Positions 42,804 to 55,693 of a stretch of 64,000 nt of DNA are shown here, piece by piece (the stretch's first letter is position 1; every line of letters starts with the position of its first letter). The notes under the pieces were generated by a model. That model worked only from the letters and a program-made list of their open reading frames with translations, ran no database searches and was not told the origin of the DNA. This DNA is from Baylisascaris procyonis (Eukaryota > Nematoda > Chromadorea > Rhabditida > Ascarididae): positions 2,170,001-2,234,000 of the forward strand of contig JAZARR010000146.1 in the NCBI GenBank assembly GCA_037389465.1. Direction: 5' to 3'. A program made the position numbers and the translations under genes.

Positions 42804-43991
42804 AGGGGATTCTCTACTGCGAACGTCTGTAGTATATAGACTCCGGAAGTCAAAACTTTAAACAGGATTCATAGTGAGGACTGCATGGGCCCTTGAAAAA
42901 CTCTCCAAATTACCACCAGATGAATATGTGATTACTTTACTAAAAGCTTTACTAAAATATTCATCGCATGAATAGTTTGGTAGCCTCAGAATGTAATTTG
43001 CAGCAGACAAATTCTTCAAGATCCCATTCTTTACACAAACGATGTGCCTTTTTCTTCTACCCAGTACGGCAAATAACTGATTATTGGAAGTGTTATTTAA
43101 ATCTCGGACCGGATTTAATCGAGGTCCTATTATTTGATCGTAGGATTTGCGCATGTTGTGTTACGTCTTATGCGACAAAATGATAGTGTTGATGATCAAG
43201 TCCTGATCCGGCGATAGCTTGCCTGGATGTGACTTAATACAGACAACTCTACTGGTTCGTTTTTGAAGAGTGCAACTGACTGAAGCTATTTCCAGCCGTC
43301 AAGAAATTTTCTTATAAAAAACTAGCATTTCATTATTATCTAGGTAGCAGCTATTTTAACCTTTTTTTCTTCCTTTTTGCAAAATTGCAAAGTCATCACT
43401 TTGCGATGAAAAAATAAAACCTCTTGAGAGCAGTTTGCAATACCCCATTGTCTAGGAATATGCATTCGACTTCGCAACAGTTTGTTTATATCAGTGAAGC
43501 ATCCAGGAAGAAATGGGGGGAAGAGGGATCGTATCTTGCTGTATTGTCCATTGCATCTTATTCGAGAAGTTGATTTTTTGTTGTTTTTTTTTTTCATTAA
43601 GGTGATAAAACTTAAAACTGCTAGTGGAATTTTCATCGACAAAAAAACTTTCACGTTTATTAGTGAAATTTCTTCAATTTCTTTCCAAAATTGCAAAATT
43701 TATTTGCGTCTCTTTCCTTTTTTCGACAGTTCTAGTTATGATGATGTCTCTTGTTCATATAAAACTGCCCGATATCTTTTCTTTAAATCGACTGGCTTTT
43801 GTCTTCAATCGATTCGGCCAGTCAAATTTTCTTCCGATATTTTGCGATCGGCACTCGGCCTTTCACGATGTTAGGTATGCACTCGTTTCGTGTCCACATT
43901 ATATATCGCTGGCGTTGTGCTTGATTTCGAAAGATATGAGCATCGAAAGGTGGCAATATTGCCCGAAAGCATAGAATGTTTATCATAGGTA

Positions 43992-46677
43992 ATGGCCGAG
44001 TACAACGGGCAGCAGATGAACCAGGGTTATGGTGTGGGAGACATGGGCCAGTCCCCCGCCACGATGCAAAGAATGCAAGCGCAACATCCATCGCCACAAC
44101 AGCAGGTGAGTAAACTGTTGAATGGATTTGAGTACTTCATAGGTGTATCTTAAAAATCATATTTTGCATTTATTAAGCTAGCTTTTTTTTTTACTGTGGC
44201 AAGAAGATAAAGGTAAAAAAGCACACATAGGTGGAAGTGGAAGGAAAGCTCACGTTCATTCAGGCAAGGTTTCCGCTTATCGGGTATCGTATAAGCTCAG
44301 TTTGTTGCCTCCAGAAACCTCTATTCTTGCGCTTTCATTTTGTTACTTTTCCATTTCCTCCTTCTTTATTTCATGTTCACTTCGCCAGTTGAATATATCG
44401 GAGGTACGTGTCGTTGGAGCAAAACACCTGTCAGTGTTTCAGAACACGCATATGATGCAAGGGGCACAAATGCTGCCTCAAGTACCTCAGCAGCAAATCA
44501 TGACCCAGGTTCCTCAGCAGCAGGTCATGGCTCAGGTATCTCAGCAGCAGGTCATGGCTCAGGTATCTCAACAGCAGGTTATGGCTCAGGTGCCTCAGCA
44601 GCAGGTCATGGTTCAGGCGTCTCAACAACAGATGATGATGCAGTCGAGTCAGCCCATGCAAATGCCTGCTTGTAATTTTTGCTTCTTTCCTTCTGTTGCT
44701 TCTTTTTTTTTTTTCTAACCTGCGCGATCTGTGATTGACACTAATGGGTTGGACGTTCAATAAGCAACTCGGTTAGGTCGCTACTTAGTTCTGTGCCTCA
44801 GATCATGTCTTATGCATTTCCCTTATATTCCGTAACAGCTTACCTTTCGTAGCTGTTTGAAGCATAGCAACTGGCGTAATTAGTTTGCTTCTTTCTTGTG
44901 TGTGCTTTGCCAATGACTCTGAAAACAACCGTTTTCCATCATTCTTAACTTGCAATAGTGTTCCATTGGGCGTCATCCGGAATTCTGCGCAGCCTTCATT
45001 TCAAAATCAAATGCTGTCTAGGTAGTAAGTAAGCTATTCGTGTGTATGTGTGTCTGTGTTGTAAAATGCTTTCACGGCCAGCGTCGTTCAAGATTCGATC
45101 GTCTACGATCATCCAAGATTCTCTGTGCATTATTGTCACTGGTGGGTCACAGTCGACCGGTTCGCTGGCTAACCATCTATCATCTGATGCTGATTTGTAG
45201 TGAATCAAAATATAGGCGGGTTGAAGTGGGCGTTTCAAAATGCATTATTTAGGTACAAGCATGAGTATTCATCAAATGGCGCCGCAGATGGGAGTCACAT
45301 CGATGATTCCGCAACAAAGTGTCGCCTTAATGAATCAATCTGGTCAAATGCCGCAACAAGGTTTCACCTTATATCATGTTTATCGTATTCCTTTTGAGTA
45401 CCGATGTTATTAGTTCAAAGAAGGAGAGGATATCATATCCTTGGTGAGGAGGGATTGCAATTACTTTAGGAGAATAAAGGCGATACACCCACATACAATG
45501 ATATTTTCAACCGTGTCAAATATGCGTTCTTAGCTAAAATAGGCAAAATAGAAAAGGGGAGGGGGAGGAGAGTGGAGGAAGAAGGCAAAGATGACCATTT
45601 GGCATGTGGATGTCGCAGGTAGTCTAGTTAGCAATTAAATGCTTGTATGTCGCTTTCTTATTCACTTTCTCTCATGAATTTTTCCTTCTCCTCTCACCGC
45701 ATGCGACCAGTCTTATCCAGACTGTATTAGTGATCGATGGTTCGTATGTCGCGAAAAGCGTTCCTTTCCAATATTCGTAGGCACCCCTTAATTAACACTT
45801 TAACGCACTTTTTCCGTTTGTTTTCAAAGCTCGTCGCTGTGAAAGCTAGCCAGTTCGTTTGCATGCATGTGTGTATGCGTATGTTTTCATGCGATTTATC
45901 GAGTACATATACAACGAAGAATAACACTTCGCCGCCTATATAGGTGGAAGGAATTTTAATTTTACGTTCCATTTCCGGTTTCTATATTAAGTGTTTAAGC
46001 GTTGAGCATTAGTTTAAATGCTTAAGTGTTTGTTTGCAGTAAGTTGCGTCGGGAAACTTTAATAACTGTTTAGAGTGGAGCAGAAGAATAAAGACGAAGG
46101 CTACTGAGACCTCACGAATAACTGATGATTGTTTAATGTTTGTGTCATCATAAAATATTTATATATTCTTTGAGATGAAGTGATTGCAATCAGAAACACT
46201 CAATCAAGCTATTCATGCCCAATAAAAAGAGATCACGCCGAACCTACGTTTTCTTCTAAGTTGTGGTTTTCCACCAATAAGCTCACGCATATCTCATGCA
46301 TTTTTCAGGTGGTGGTCAAGGGCAACTCGTACAAGGCGCAGATCAGATGCTTGCTGCACCACCGTCACAGCAACAACAAACGCAACCACAGGCGCACATG
46401 ATCGGTACAAGTATGGGACAACAGCAGATGATCACGCAGATGGGTCAACAGCCGCAGCAGCATGCAATAATGCAGCCCTCTCAACAGTTGATGCAGCTTC
46501 AGCCAATCACCTCACAACAGTCGATGGTACAAAACCAGAGCCCGGTGGGCTTTGCTCACCCGACACAGCCACGGCCACCGAATACCAGCTATCAGCAAAC
46601 TGCCCCACTTCATCGTTTGCCTGCACCACGCTATCCGACGCTTAGTCCCGAAAATGTCGCGCACAGTGCCAATATTT
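43992..46677 (+). CDS. TAF12: TAF12 exons 1-4: Gln/Met-rich N-terminal region
   Basis: Exon 1 begins MAEYNGQQMNQGYGVGDMGQ. Exon 2 (44443-44671) holds six copies of a nine-residue repeat. Exon 3 (45253-45360) continues MAPQMGVTSMIPQQSVALMN. Exon 4 (46309-46677) is a 123-codon Q/M/P-rich stretch ending TLSPENVAHSANI. It is low-complexity, prion-like in composition, and presumably disordered and activator-contacting. The donors at 44671 (GCTT|GTAATT) and 46677 (ATTT|GTTAGT) are ordinary. Confidence 0.85.
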
Positions 46678-48571
46678 GTTAGTCTTGCGTACTTTTTTTA
46701 CCGGTCTCTTTTATGACCGAGTGTGTTATATATATTAAAGGTAGAAGTTTTCTAGTTTGTTCATTACTCAAAATTACTCTGCTAATTATAGCAACAAGAA
46801 CTCTTTTCTTTAATCCCCTTTAATTGTGTTTTAGTGGTCATTTAGAGGTTGAAGTAATAATAATGGGTATGCATCTTTCGAAAAGCATTCCATATCCTCA
46901 AACTTTCCCTTAAATCCTTTCCAGTCGTATTCATCCATCGGGCTTGATTCTTCCATAAAACCGTTGTGTTTAGTTCCCTTCGCTAACCGAAACTGGGCAA
47001 TCTTCAACGTATGCTGTGTCTCGCAACTTCATTTTTTTAGAACTAAGATCCACTTGTAACCGATCGAAGGCATTCGATCGTAGCTGAAATTCGGCTGCGA
47101 TCGGCCGAATTTCAGAAATGTCGATGGATAAATTCGACCGAGAAAACCGACCATAATTTCGCTTTAATGTGCTCGGTCGGTTGCCGTTAGTAGCCGCTGG
47201 CCATGATTTGTTGGTTTTGCGATGTTTCCTTTAGGCGATAACCAGATTGTTTCTGAAAATTTTGCCTCAGAAATAATCAGTTTGCTGTGAAAGATGCACT
47301 GTTTATGTCGTCGTAGATCGTCCTGCTATGCAGCGAGGTCCAATGACGCCAAGGGTCATGGGTCAGTCTTCGGCTATTCGACAAGCACTTGGCCATTTAC
47401 CGTCAACATCTTCCGCTCCGTGCATGTCAGCCACTTCAGTCGGTCATAGCACACCACCTAGCAGCTCCCGAATACTTGAAAAGGTGGGTTGCTATATGCC
47501 CCAAATTCAAATTACTATAAATGCATTTTGTTGAATTTTGCTTTTGATGCGTGAATACAATCCTTGCTGATTACTTGCTAGTCTTTTCTTGTTGAATGGT
47601 TCATTTCTTCGATTTCAGTGATTTTGTTTTTATTCGCAAACATTCAATTTGTGTTTTCTTTTCCAGGATGTGTTAGAAGCTCTCATCAAATCAGTAGACC
47701 CTATGGAGACAGTTGAGGAGGACGTATCGGAGGCACTTATTCAATTGGTTGATGAATTCGTTAACGAACTTGTGGATGAGTCGGCTCGTGTTGCGAAGCA
47801 CAGGTATTATTGATTAAATTTTTTGAACGTATGTAAAGTTTCAACCTGCAAAGTATATTCTGGGCATAATATGCATAGAGTATACACCTGCGTATATAAA
47901 GAAGAGGGGTGGGGATTAAGGAGCGAGATTGGATAGGTAGGGAGCTTCTAGTATTGGAGATACGCATTGGTAATTGCTTTGAGTATACAGATGAAACAGA
48001 TCCCGATATGGATCTACTAGAGGATAATGTTGAGTGTGCATTGCTTTATCGCCAAGGATGCGACACCATCGTCTGGAAGAACTTGAATCTCTTTTTACGA
48101 ATATTACTGCTGCTACGATTGGTTTATTCGTTTGAAAAGAGTTAAAAGATGAAAACTAAATAGGAAGCAGCTACTTTTCGGAGTTTCATCACTTGAGGTC
48201 AATGGGGGAATCGTTTGTGCAGACTTTCTCTTTGTGGGAGGGGGGAGGGAGTGAGTTGAGCTAGAAGCCGTTAACTTTCTACGCCTAAAGGTTACTCGCA
48301 GTTTTGTTTGTGAGGTGATCATATGTTGAGAGAAGAAATTTAATCGCGATTGCTGTGTTAGAAAATGTGAACAATATTTAGAAATTCGGCAAAGATGGAA
48401 ACGAAAGATGTGCAGTTTGTGCTTGAAAAGCGAATGAAATTGGTTGCGCCTCCCGATTCGCCGCAAGCGGCTACGCAAACCGCTGAGCATAATCCGTACG
48501 CGAAACAGCCTGGCGCCGAAGCGCATCGTCAGCGTATAGCGCTTATCAAGAAACTTGTACAGAAGCCGTAA
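43992..48571 (+). CDS. TAF12: Transcription initiation factor TFIID subunit 12 (TAF12)
   Basis: Seven exons: 43992-44105, 44443-44671, 45253-45360, 46309-46677, 47317-47483, 47667-47803 and 48382-48571. All junctions are in phase, giving about 437 residues and a TAA stop. TAF12 is a nuclear subunit of TFIID and SAGA. Its histone fold pairs with TAF4 (or ADA1). The histone fold is LIKSVDPMETVEEDVSEALI, VDEFVNELVDESARVAKHR and METKDVQFVLEKRMKLVAP. The end, AEAHRQRIALIKKLVQKP, matches the human TEAHKQRMALIRK. The human protein is 161 residues. The long Gln/Met-rich N-terminus is shared in style with yeast and worm forms. ATG at 43992 is the first in frame, and the CATAG just before it could be a trans-splice acceptor. 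The ends are well supported; internal Q-rich exons rest on splice signals and phase. Confidence 0.93.
44485..44646 (+). repeat. TAF12: 27-base coding tandem repeat in TAF12
   Basis: Six head-to-tail 27-base units encode (P/S)QQQ(V/I/M)M(A/T/V/M)Q(V/A/S). The first four are nearly identical and the last two are diverged. In-frame units mean copy number could vary without breaking the protein. The repeat also opens long spurious frames in other phases and on the opposite strand. Confidence 0.9.
47084..47115 (+). repeat. Perfect inverted repeat in a TAF12 intron
   Basis: Twelve-base arms CTGAAATTCGGC and GCCGAATTTCAG flank the 8-base loop TGCGATCG, inside the intron 46678-47316. The surrounding 100 bases are rich in CGATC/CGAC motifs unlike neighbouring introns. 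It could be a transposon-end relic, a hairpin RNA or a protein-binding palindrome. Confidence 0.75.
47317..48571 (+). CDS. TAF12: TAF12 exons 5-7: linker, histone fold, C-terminal signature
   Basis: Exon 5 (47317-47483) encodes a Ser/Pro/Met linker (MQRGPMTPRVMGQSSAIRQA) ending RILEK. Exon 6 (47667-47803) encodes the first two helices of the histone fold and ends with two bases of the arginine codon in AKHR. Exon 7 (48382-48571) encodes the third helix and the conserved tail. The region before the final helix (PPDSPQAATQTAEHNPYAK) replaces the human GFGSEEIRPYKK loop. No AATAAA was found close after the stop. Confidence 0.95.
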
Positions 48572-49857
48572 TATATGAGGGCATTAATCGTACAGGTATT
48601 TCTTCTTGGTCATCTAATTGACGTGCCACACATATCGGCTGTTTATTTCTGTTGGGATTTCGTGCAAGGCATTACGTTCTTGCTATGTTACATTCGCTTT
48701 AAATGTAGTATTATTCTCCGATGGCGTGTTTCCTCTTGGTTTTTTTTTTGTTTGTTTGTTTTTTTTTAGTCATTTACCCGAATTCAGCTCTATGTGCAAG
48801 TTTTTTTTGCTAGGTTCTTCTTTTTTTCCATGGTGATTGGAATACAGTTGTGATGTTTCGGTGAACAGTGTGAAATTATAAGCGTTCATGTGATCGTTGA
48901 TCCATTTATTTGGTTTATGGAAGGGGGCTTATGCCATCCTTTTATTTATCGCTTGATACTGCTGCAGTTCAGATGTTCATAGCGCACCAAAAGCATATGT
49001 GGCTTTTCTAGTTGGGCCGTCCTCCGAATTTCGGGTTTTCCGAAGTCATATACGAAAAAAAGCGGTTACTTTCAGGACAGCACAAAATTGTGCACAGCGG
49101 TGCGTATACTGCAGCCGTATCATTGTTATATCCACTCGTTGAAATCTCTTGACGTGCTTTAGTACGCTGCATATTTGCAGTGCTTAGCGATTATTAATGT
49201 AACGATATTGAAGTATCGTTTATGATGCGTTGTTGAATGGTTGGGTACAATTGTCTCGTTTTGAAACACGGATTGTCATATACTTATTTATTTGCATTAG
49301 TTGTACAAGTGAAACAATTTGAAGTGCCGCAAGAGTTGTTCAGTTCGTAATTGCATTAAATATTCAGCATTATGAACCCATCGATAATCAGATGATCTAA
49401 AGGAAATGTATTAGTTTATTACGAGAAAATTATAATTGCATATCGATGTTGTTACTAATGGATGTGATAGGCGACGCTCTCGAATCGATTTCATTGTTTA
49501 TTCATTCCGATCACTATTTTATTTGTGTTGTTTATGTTTACTTCGAACAACTTCACTTGATGTTCGTTAAGTTGTCGCCCGTTGTTTTCAATGATTCTTT
49601 TTTTTTTTTTTTAGGTAAACTAATCTATTATTCGTTATTCGATGATTAATTACTAAATAATGCTCAATAGTCGTATTTTCATACACCTTTTGCAATAGTA
49701 TAAGGTTCGTGATGTTCTGTTTAAATTTAAATGAATGGGGGAATTTAAGCGAGCGGATTTCCGCACATTTAGCATATGGACAACCTTTAAATTACGATGA
49801 ATATGATGGTTGTATTTCTTATTCGTTGGGTGAGTCGCACAGGTAGGTAGCCCAGAA

Positions 49858-50299
49858 TTACTTCAATGGTTCGACATAAAAGTGAATTCTAAACCTGGAA
49901 AGTACTTGATGTTCAAAAATGAGAAAGAGCGAAAAGGCATTGCGTTGACTGCAGTTCACAGGACGCATAGGGCGAAGGAAGGAGATGGAACCATGCAGTA
50001 ACTTTCTGTCACAGTTTACCTGCCCATTACATGTGCTGTCAGGTCGAATCGTGACGAAGGACGTTTCAACGGTGACACTGTATATTACGGTTCCCAATGT
50101 TCGAGTTTGTGAAATCGTCTGAGTGCTTCATATGAGCATGTTCTATGACTTGCTGACTCAAAAAAAGGTTTCTTGAAACTTCACCGTTCAGCGTGTAACA
50201 CTTATCGTCTCCAAACATTCCAAGCATCAAGGCTCTTAAAATTCGATCTGTTGCACGTGTTCCGCGACTAAATCTGAGGCATTCAGCAAAAGGCGTCAA
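49858..50299 (-). pseudogene. Frameshifted coding-like block, possible relic
   Basis: Two overlapping minus-strand open stretches (50299-50066 and 50097-49858) differ in frame. They encode non-repetitive sequence such as GTRATDRILRALMLGMFGDD and RPDSTCNGQVNCDRK. Joined by a single frameshift near 50.08 kb they would make one block of about 145 residues. The composition differs from the AT-rich flanks. I recognise no family; a decayed mobile element or a host pseudogene are both possible. Confidence 0.25.
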
Positions 50300-50793
50300 C
50301 TTCTCAACTTTTCATTTCAACCTGACAATCAAAGGTGTAGCTGACTGGTTTTGCATGTGTATGCACGCGAACTGATACCAGGGATATTAGATTTTCATTG
50401 GCTGCTGGCGAATAACTCGTGGAAGAATGTTGCTCGCTACTAGCTTGCCAGCTGCCCAACTAAAACATAAACCGCTACAGTAGTCAACAGTGGTGTACGT
50501 CCGACTCGAGAGAGCTTTTTAACCTGAGCCTTCGGTGAATGAACCTCAAGAAAGTGTGTAACGTTCTCCATAGGAGATCCAAAAACATTTTCCGCTTGCG
50601 TCATCATCCAGCACATTGTGGGCTAAACTACAGTAGTCGTATACTGCTGTTATCAAGAAATTCTAAGAAAAACCCATCATCATTGATTCAGTTCTTCTAG
50701 AACCACACAAATATTGCAAAAAAACGTTTGCATTGACCGAGTAACTTTAGTTCTTCCTTGCTTTTCTACTGGCGGCGATATTGAAGGAAATGG

Positions 50794-50955
50794 ATGGGTC
50801 TGCTCCTTGAAGAATCATATGCAGACGCTGACATAGATGAGGAAGGGGCTAGAAGTCTGATAAGGACTGCATATGACGAACACTGGTGCAAATCCCGCTT
50901 TCCCGTTCAAGCGCCGTTCTTCATGAGCGACATTATGCTCAGAGCTGTGTTCTAG
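50794..50955 (+). CDS. Small open frame of 53 residues, unknown
   Basis: ATG at 50794 to TAG at 50955, encoding MGLLLEESYADADIDEEG followed by SLIRTAYDEHWCKSRF. The codon choice and balanced amino-acid composition look coding. There is no homology I can name and no clear splice partner. Confidence 0.2.
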   Translation: MGLLLEESYADADIDEEGARSLIRTAYDEHWCKSRFPVQAPFFMSDIMLRAVF

Positions 50956-53900
50956 GTTTCTATATTAAACGTGTGCCTTGATGGCCATGTTAATTTATTG
51001 TCATATCGGTACAATCGCTCCGCATCTTAACTAATGAGTTGGCAAATTCTGCTTGTAACGATATGCTCATATCGATTCGACGTACTATTCATCGTACCAT
51101 AAACTCAATGTCAAATAACATATTGAAGCTAGAGTATTGAAATAGAAGAGAATATAATTGTTCCACTTCAATTGTTTTGTTGATTGAGCACAATTAGAGC
51201 GCATAACTCTTTTACTCTTTGATATCACCGACGATAGCCTCCAACAATAACATACGAAAAAAGAAAAACGCATGAATAAGACATTCTAAATATATCGCTA
51301 AAATATATTTAACACAACTACAAACAAAAATAACTCTACAATATAATCAGCCATAGATTTATATGCGACAGGAAAACAAAAACCGATCTTAAAAGAGAGC
51401 AATGAGAGAATATCGTGAATGGGTCTCCCCGGAAAAAAAAACCAACTATATATACAAATGTGAGCGTTGCGCTAAAAATTAAAAAAAAAAACCATCAGAG
51501 AGATCAGCGCGCTCATAGCGCTATCAATATGCTTCTACGTCAGCGTTTTTTTCGGTATAGTATAATCTCCGCTTTCTATGCCTCCTCCCCTTTCCCTGCT
51601 CTGCCCTATCCAACTCGATATCTTCTGAGTGAGACGGACACCACTATCCCACCGCCAGTAATTTCGCACAAGTGTAATTGCTGTGAACTTATAGTAAAAA
51701 ATTTGAAGGTCCCAAGCAAAAAAAAAGCATTTACTGGAATATCATTCGTTATAATATATTAGATTCTGAACAAATTTCCGAGCACCGATACATTTCAGAA
51801 AATATCAAGTCATCGTGGTCCATCTTTCAATAACACATTTTATAAGCATTTTACCGGGTTCGGATTATAAAAAAGTATAAAGAAACAAGAAAAAAACCTA
51901 GCAGAACAATTCGGAAACCCCCTACGACGGGTATAAATTGAGCGCGCTGATTTTAATTTCAAATATTTTTATAGCGCTTTATTTCATTGGGAGAAAAAAA
52001 ATAAAAAAAAAAAATAAAAAATAAAACAAACATAATATAAAATAACAATGATCACATGCAATTAATTGCCAATAGACGGCGTAACTTTACAGGATTTTTT
52101 TTTTTTTTTTCTATTTACACAACGGATAATCTCAATCCGCATAAATGAGTTGCATTCCACTAACAAACCGTGTGTGCAATAACAAATGTTGGTGCCAAAA
52201 CAATTACCGCAATTAAATAATAGATGAATCGAAATCATTTATGTAAACAATTCTTATGTATATTTCCCTCTTTCTCTCTCTCTCTCAAAAAAAAAACAAA
52301 CTTGTCTCTTATTCAACAATTTAATGGGCACTTCAAAGCGCTTCTTCCATTTGCGATCATCTAATGGGAGAGGGAATTATATCCAACAAACACTTTAGGC
52401 ATAAAATATCTCGAAAGAAATAACGAGAATGAAACTTCCATGAATGTCAAAAATACAACAAACTGCTCATCCTATTTACGCCGAGCATTGAGCGCAACGT
52501 GAAGCCCCTCTCCCATTGGATGAATGAAAAAAAAAAGCGGTAAATTTGGAGATTTGTTTAAACGATGAAATGCTTAGATTGGATTATTCGGATATTCAAA
52601 CAGAACATTCACCATTCTACGTGACTAACGCCCAAACGATCAAGCACATTCATCTTCCGCTTAGGGCATGCTCCTTTCAAGATTTGCTCGAGCATATCAT
52701 TTTTAAAAATGGCAGGTTAAAAAACTGATTTCCTTTCGAGTGGGAAAGTCTTTTTAAGGATTCAGTAAGCAGTAGTGAATCGAGATCGAACACTTCACAA
52801 GTTGACGTAGCAGCAACACCAGCAACAAGTGTCGAACAACAAGCATTCATAGCGCACTAAAATAATTCATTGAAAGGGAAGCGCGATCCATACTTGTTAC
52901 TCGGATTAGATGGGCACCAAGGCAATTGTTACGCGTGCATCGGAATGATTCGTTATAATATCAGCGATAAAAGAATGGACGCATAAAAATAAACGTTATT
53001 GCCTGCGAAATGTGATCGCTATAATTCAAATAAAAAATGGATCAGAAATTGTAAAATAAATTCGAATCCAATCCCATATAATAGTATAAATCAACAATTG
53101 CACATAGACGTTCCTTTTTCCGCCTTAGATTTTCACATTTTGCAGCTTTTTATTTATTTGTCGCTTAAATTTGCACCTCACAAAACACCCTTACCAGTGA
53201 TTACAGTTCAGATGATTGATATGAGAAGAAACTGCGGAAGAGCAAAACTCAGATCTCTAATCTGACAAGCCATCAGAGATCAAACTCCTCAAAATTGAAA
53301 CTTGTGTGATAGTGTTTGCAAACAGTGGTGCTTTTTTTAAGATGAAAAACAACTTCTCTTGGAATTCTTTTGAAAATTTCCAACACTCTTAATTAAATAA
53401 CAAAAAATCTTCCACCTTTCTAATGCTTGTGCAAAGAAAAATTGAGTCCTTTCCATTGCCCCATTAAAGAAAATACTGCGTACCATTTTGTCAAGAGTTC
53501 AAAATGTTCGGGTCATTCTCCTCTCTTTTTCTTCAATCAATTCAGTGAAAGATTTAGGTGAAAATGACGGAAGATGGATTGACCATGCGCGATTAAACTG
53601 AAAGAAACGCAGACGACAACGCTCATTCAATGCACCAATACATTAATATCATTAAACGTTCTGCGCATATATCGTAACATTCAATAGCATACTTAAATTC
53701 AAAAAAAAAAAAAAATAAAAAATAAATTGCTCTGCACATGTGAAATCTTCATAAAACATAATAATAAAACAAATAAACAAATGAAACAAATAGCGACCCA
53801 AAAGTTTACAACACTAACATACATCATTATTTTTGCCGAAAATTGCCCTATTCACATATGCCGCATCGATAACAATCAAACGTTGCTCTTCTCGAAACCC

Positions 53901-54691
53901 CTCTTCCACATTCCAGTACGACTATACTTCCTTTTGGCAGTTTTCTATTAGCACATTGCACCGATTACTGTAATCATTAGGATTTGAATTTTCACTTACC
54001 TATAGCAAATCGTCCACAATATCCATGCGACAGGACATCGGGAAACAAGTAGATAATCGATGACGAACCAAGTGGGGAAAAAGAAGTTGATAAATCAAGT
54101 CATCCCTCTTACGGGAATTTTTGAGATTCCTGGATAAAATAGCTGAAATATTGAAGAGATTTTCTTCAAATTAATTATGAAAGAAAACTTTCGGCGCCCT
54201 TTTCGCTAATGAAATTGCTTCTTATCCCAACGAACAGACGGGATATTATCAGAAAAATGAAAGAAATTCAAGGAAATTTATGACTAAAAATTCATGGATT
54301 CCGCATTCGCGGCATGTTAAAATACTCAGAAATTCAGCAACAATAATGAACACATCGCGAATCACCAGAAAAAGTTATGCAAAAGTTTTAAATAATGTAA
54401 ACATTTCACCCTTCATGATTCTAGGCGAAGTACTGACGTTCAAAATAGACTCCCCCCCGAGATTCGCTACCGCAACAATTCTTGCATAAGCAATATTAAT
54501 CCCCCTTCAAAAATTAGACACCACCATTAAAAAATTTTAAGGTTCGCGGCTACTTATACTACAGACTGCTACAGAAATGTAGGCATGTTAGCTGCAAGTT
54601 TCATAGTTGGCAACAAGCAAAGATCGAGAGCTTAAGAAAATTTTCGACCGCCCTAATCCGAGAATCAGACAATGAATGACGGCGCTTGCAC

Positions 54692-54766
54692 TCTAAGCGC
54701 TTCAAACAATAGAACTGTAAAGAACAAGACGCCACCCAAGTGCTCAAAAGCTTCGTCCCATTCATT
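54692..54766 (-). CDS. Possible exon encoding a hydrophobic segment
   Basis: Acceptor CTTCAAAG and donor AGA|GTGCAAG enclose 25 codons: NEWDEAFEHLGGVLFFTVLL then FEALR. The phase (0 in, 0 out) fits the candidate exon at 55694-55769. Both splice signals are mediocre. T-rich DNA read in any frame tends to look hydrophobic, so this is tentative. Confidence 0.25.
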
Positions 54767-55693
54767 CTTTGAAGTCGTTTCGACAGCAAAAAAAAAAATC
54801 CTTAAACCTTCAATGCATCACAAAAGCAAAAAAAATACTGCACAACTCAGCTTCCACAGGCTGTGAATACCCATAGAAAAGTCTACCAAAAACGAGAAAA
54901 ATTCGACTCCAAGCCATTTTGCTTACTGCCTTCTAGCACTGAAGCTCTAAGTATTAACGCTGAGTGCAAGGTGGCCGAATTCAATCATCGAATGCCGCAC
55001 AAACAAATAATTTTATGTTTCATTCGGCCGTTAGCGAGTGAAAACAAATAAACTGAAGCTAATTCCTATAAATTCTATCTCCCCTTCTAACATCAATGCG
55101 AAAAATCGCTTCCTGAAAGGTGGGAAAGGATCCAATGAAAGAAATCCCGCTCTACTGTGCTGTGGACGATATCAGCATCAACAATTTAAACATTGCTATC
55201 CAACCTGCTAAAGCCTAAGATCATTTTCTCATACGGAACATCGTTATAACCTACCGATCTCGTTCATATGAAGCTTTGAGGATCGTCGAAAAATAACTAG
55301 AAAAAGCGGTGAAAGTACTTGTGCTTCCAAAAATATATATAAATAAATCAAGGAGCCCGTAAATTATCAAAATATATAGGGACAATAAATATCAAATCAC
55401 CACGAATGGGATTAAAAGCATTGATTGTTAGTATGATGAGCGACGTTAACCACGAAACAATCGCGAAGGGATGCGGACACTGCGACGCAAAGCGAAGCGT
55501 CCTTACTGCACTCAAGGAGCCAAATGGATCCCATATGCTTCACTGGCGATAAACCACTTCAGGATATAAGGTGCTTGTTCTGAAAAAAAAATTTTTTTAG
55601 TGCATTCTAAAGAACTAATATTGCGAAAACGATCCGTTAAATTGGAAAACTCCTTCTTCCACTGATGCAGCATTATGCCAGTCTGCTCCTTAC

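Larger units (their letters stand above)
38166..43991. other. Intergenic region with no firm gene
   Basis: It holds a minisatellite (39731-39870), a (TA)n run (41740-41767), a poly-G tract (42791-42803) and a possible coding relic (42290-42404). The minus-strand open frames at 41286-41609, 42858-43154 and 43340-43696 show no family motif. A tRNA or rRNA was not seen. Confidence 0.55.
48572..54691. other. AT-rich intergenic region with two coding-like scraps
   Basis: It is mostly low-complexity AT-rich sequence. The block at about 49.8-50.95 kb is less AT-biased and contains protein-like open stretches on both strands, described separately. At 53999-54142 (minus) an open frame of about 50 codons ends at TAG and is directly followed by GTAAGT; no coherent exon fits it. 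Confidence 0.5.

Noticed and set aside
44340..44760. Gly/Ser/Ala-rich and His/Leu-rich open frames over TAF12 exon 2
   Set aside because: They are shadows of the 27-base coding repeat in other frames; the Gln/Met frame joins the neighbouring exons in phase.
49446..49649. Peptide VIGDALESISLFIHSD, resembling the HVxGDALGS helix of CDF transporters
   Set aside because: It is isolated, on the opposite strand from the CDF-like gene, without other helices or splice partners; chance in AT-rich DNA.
53999..54142. Hydrophobic reading next to a good GTAAGT donor
   Set aside because: The hydrophobic frames have an upstream stop and no AG acceptor after it. The one frame with an acceptor ends in TAG before the donor.
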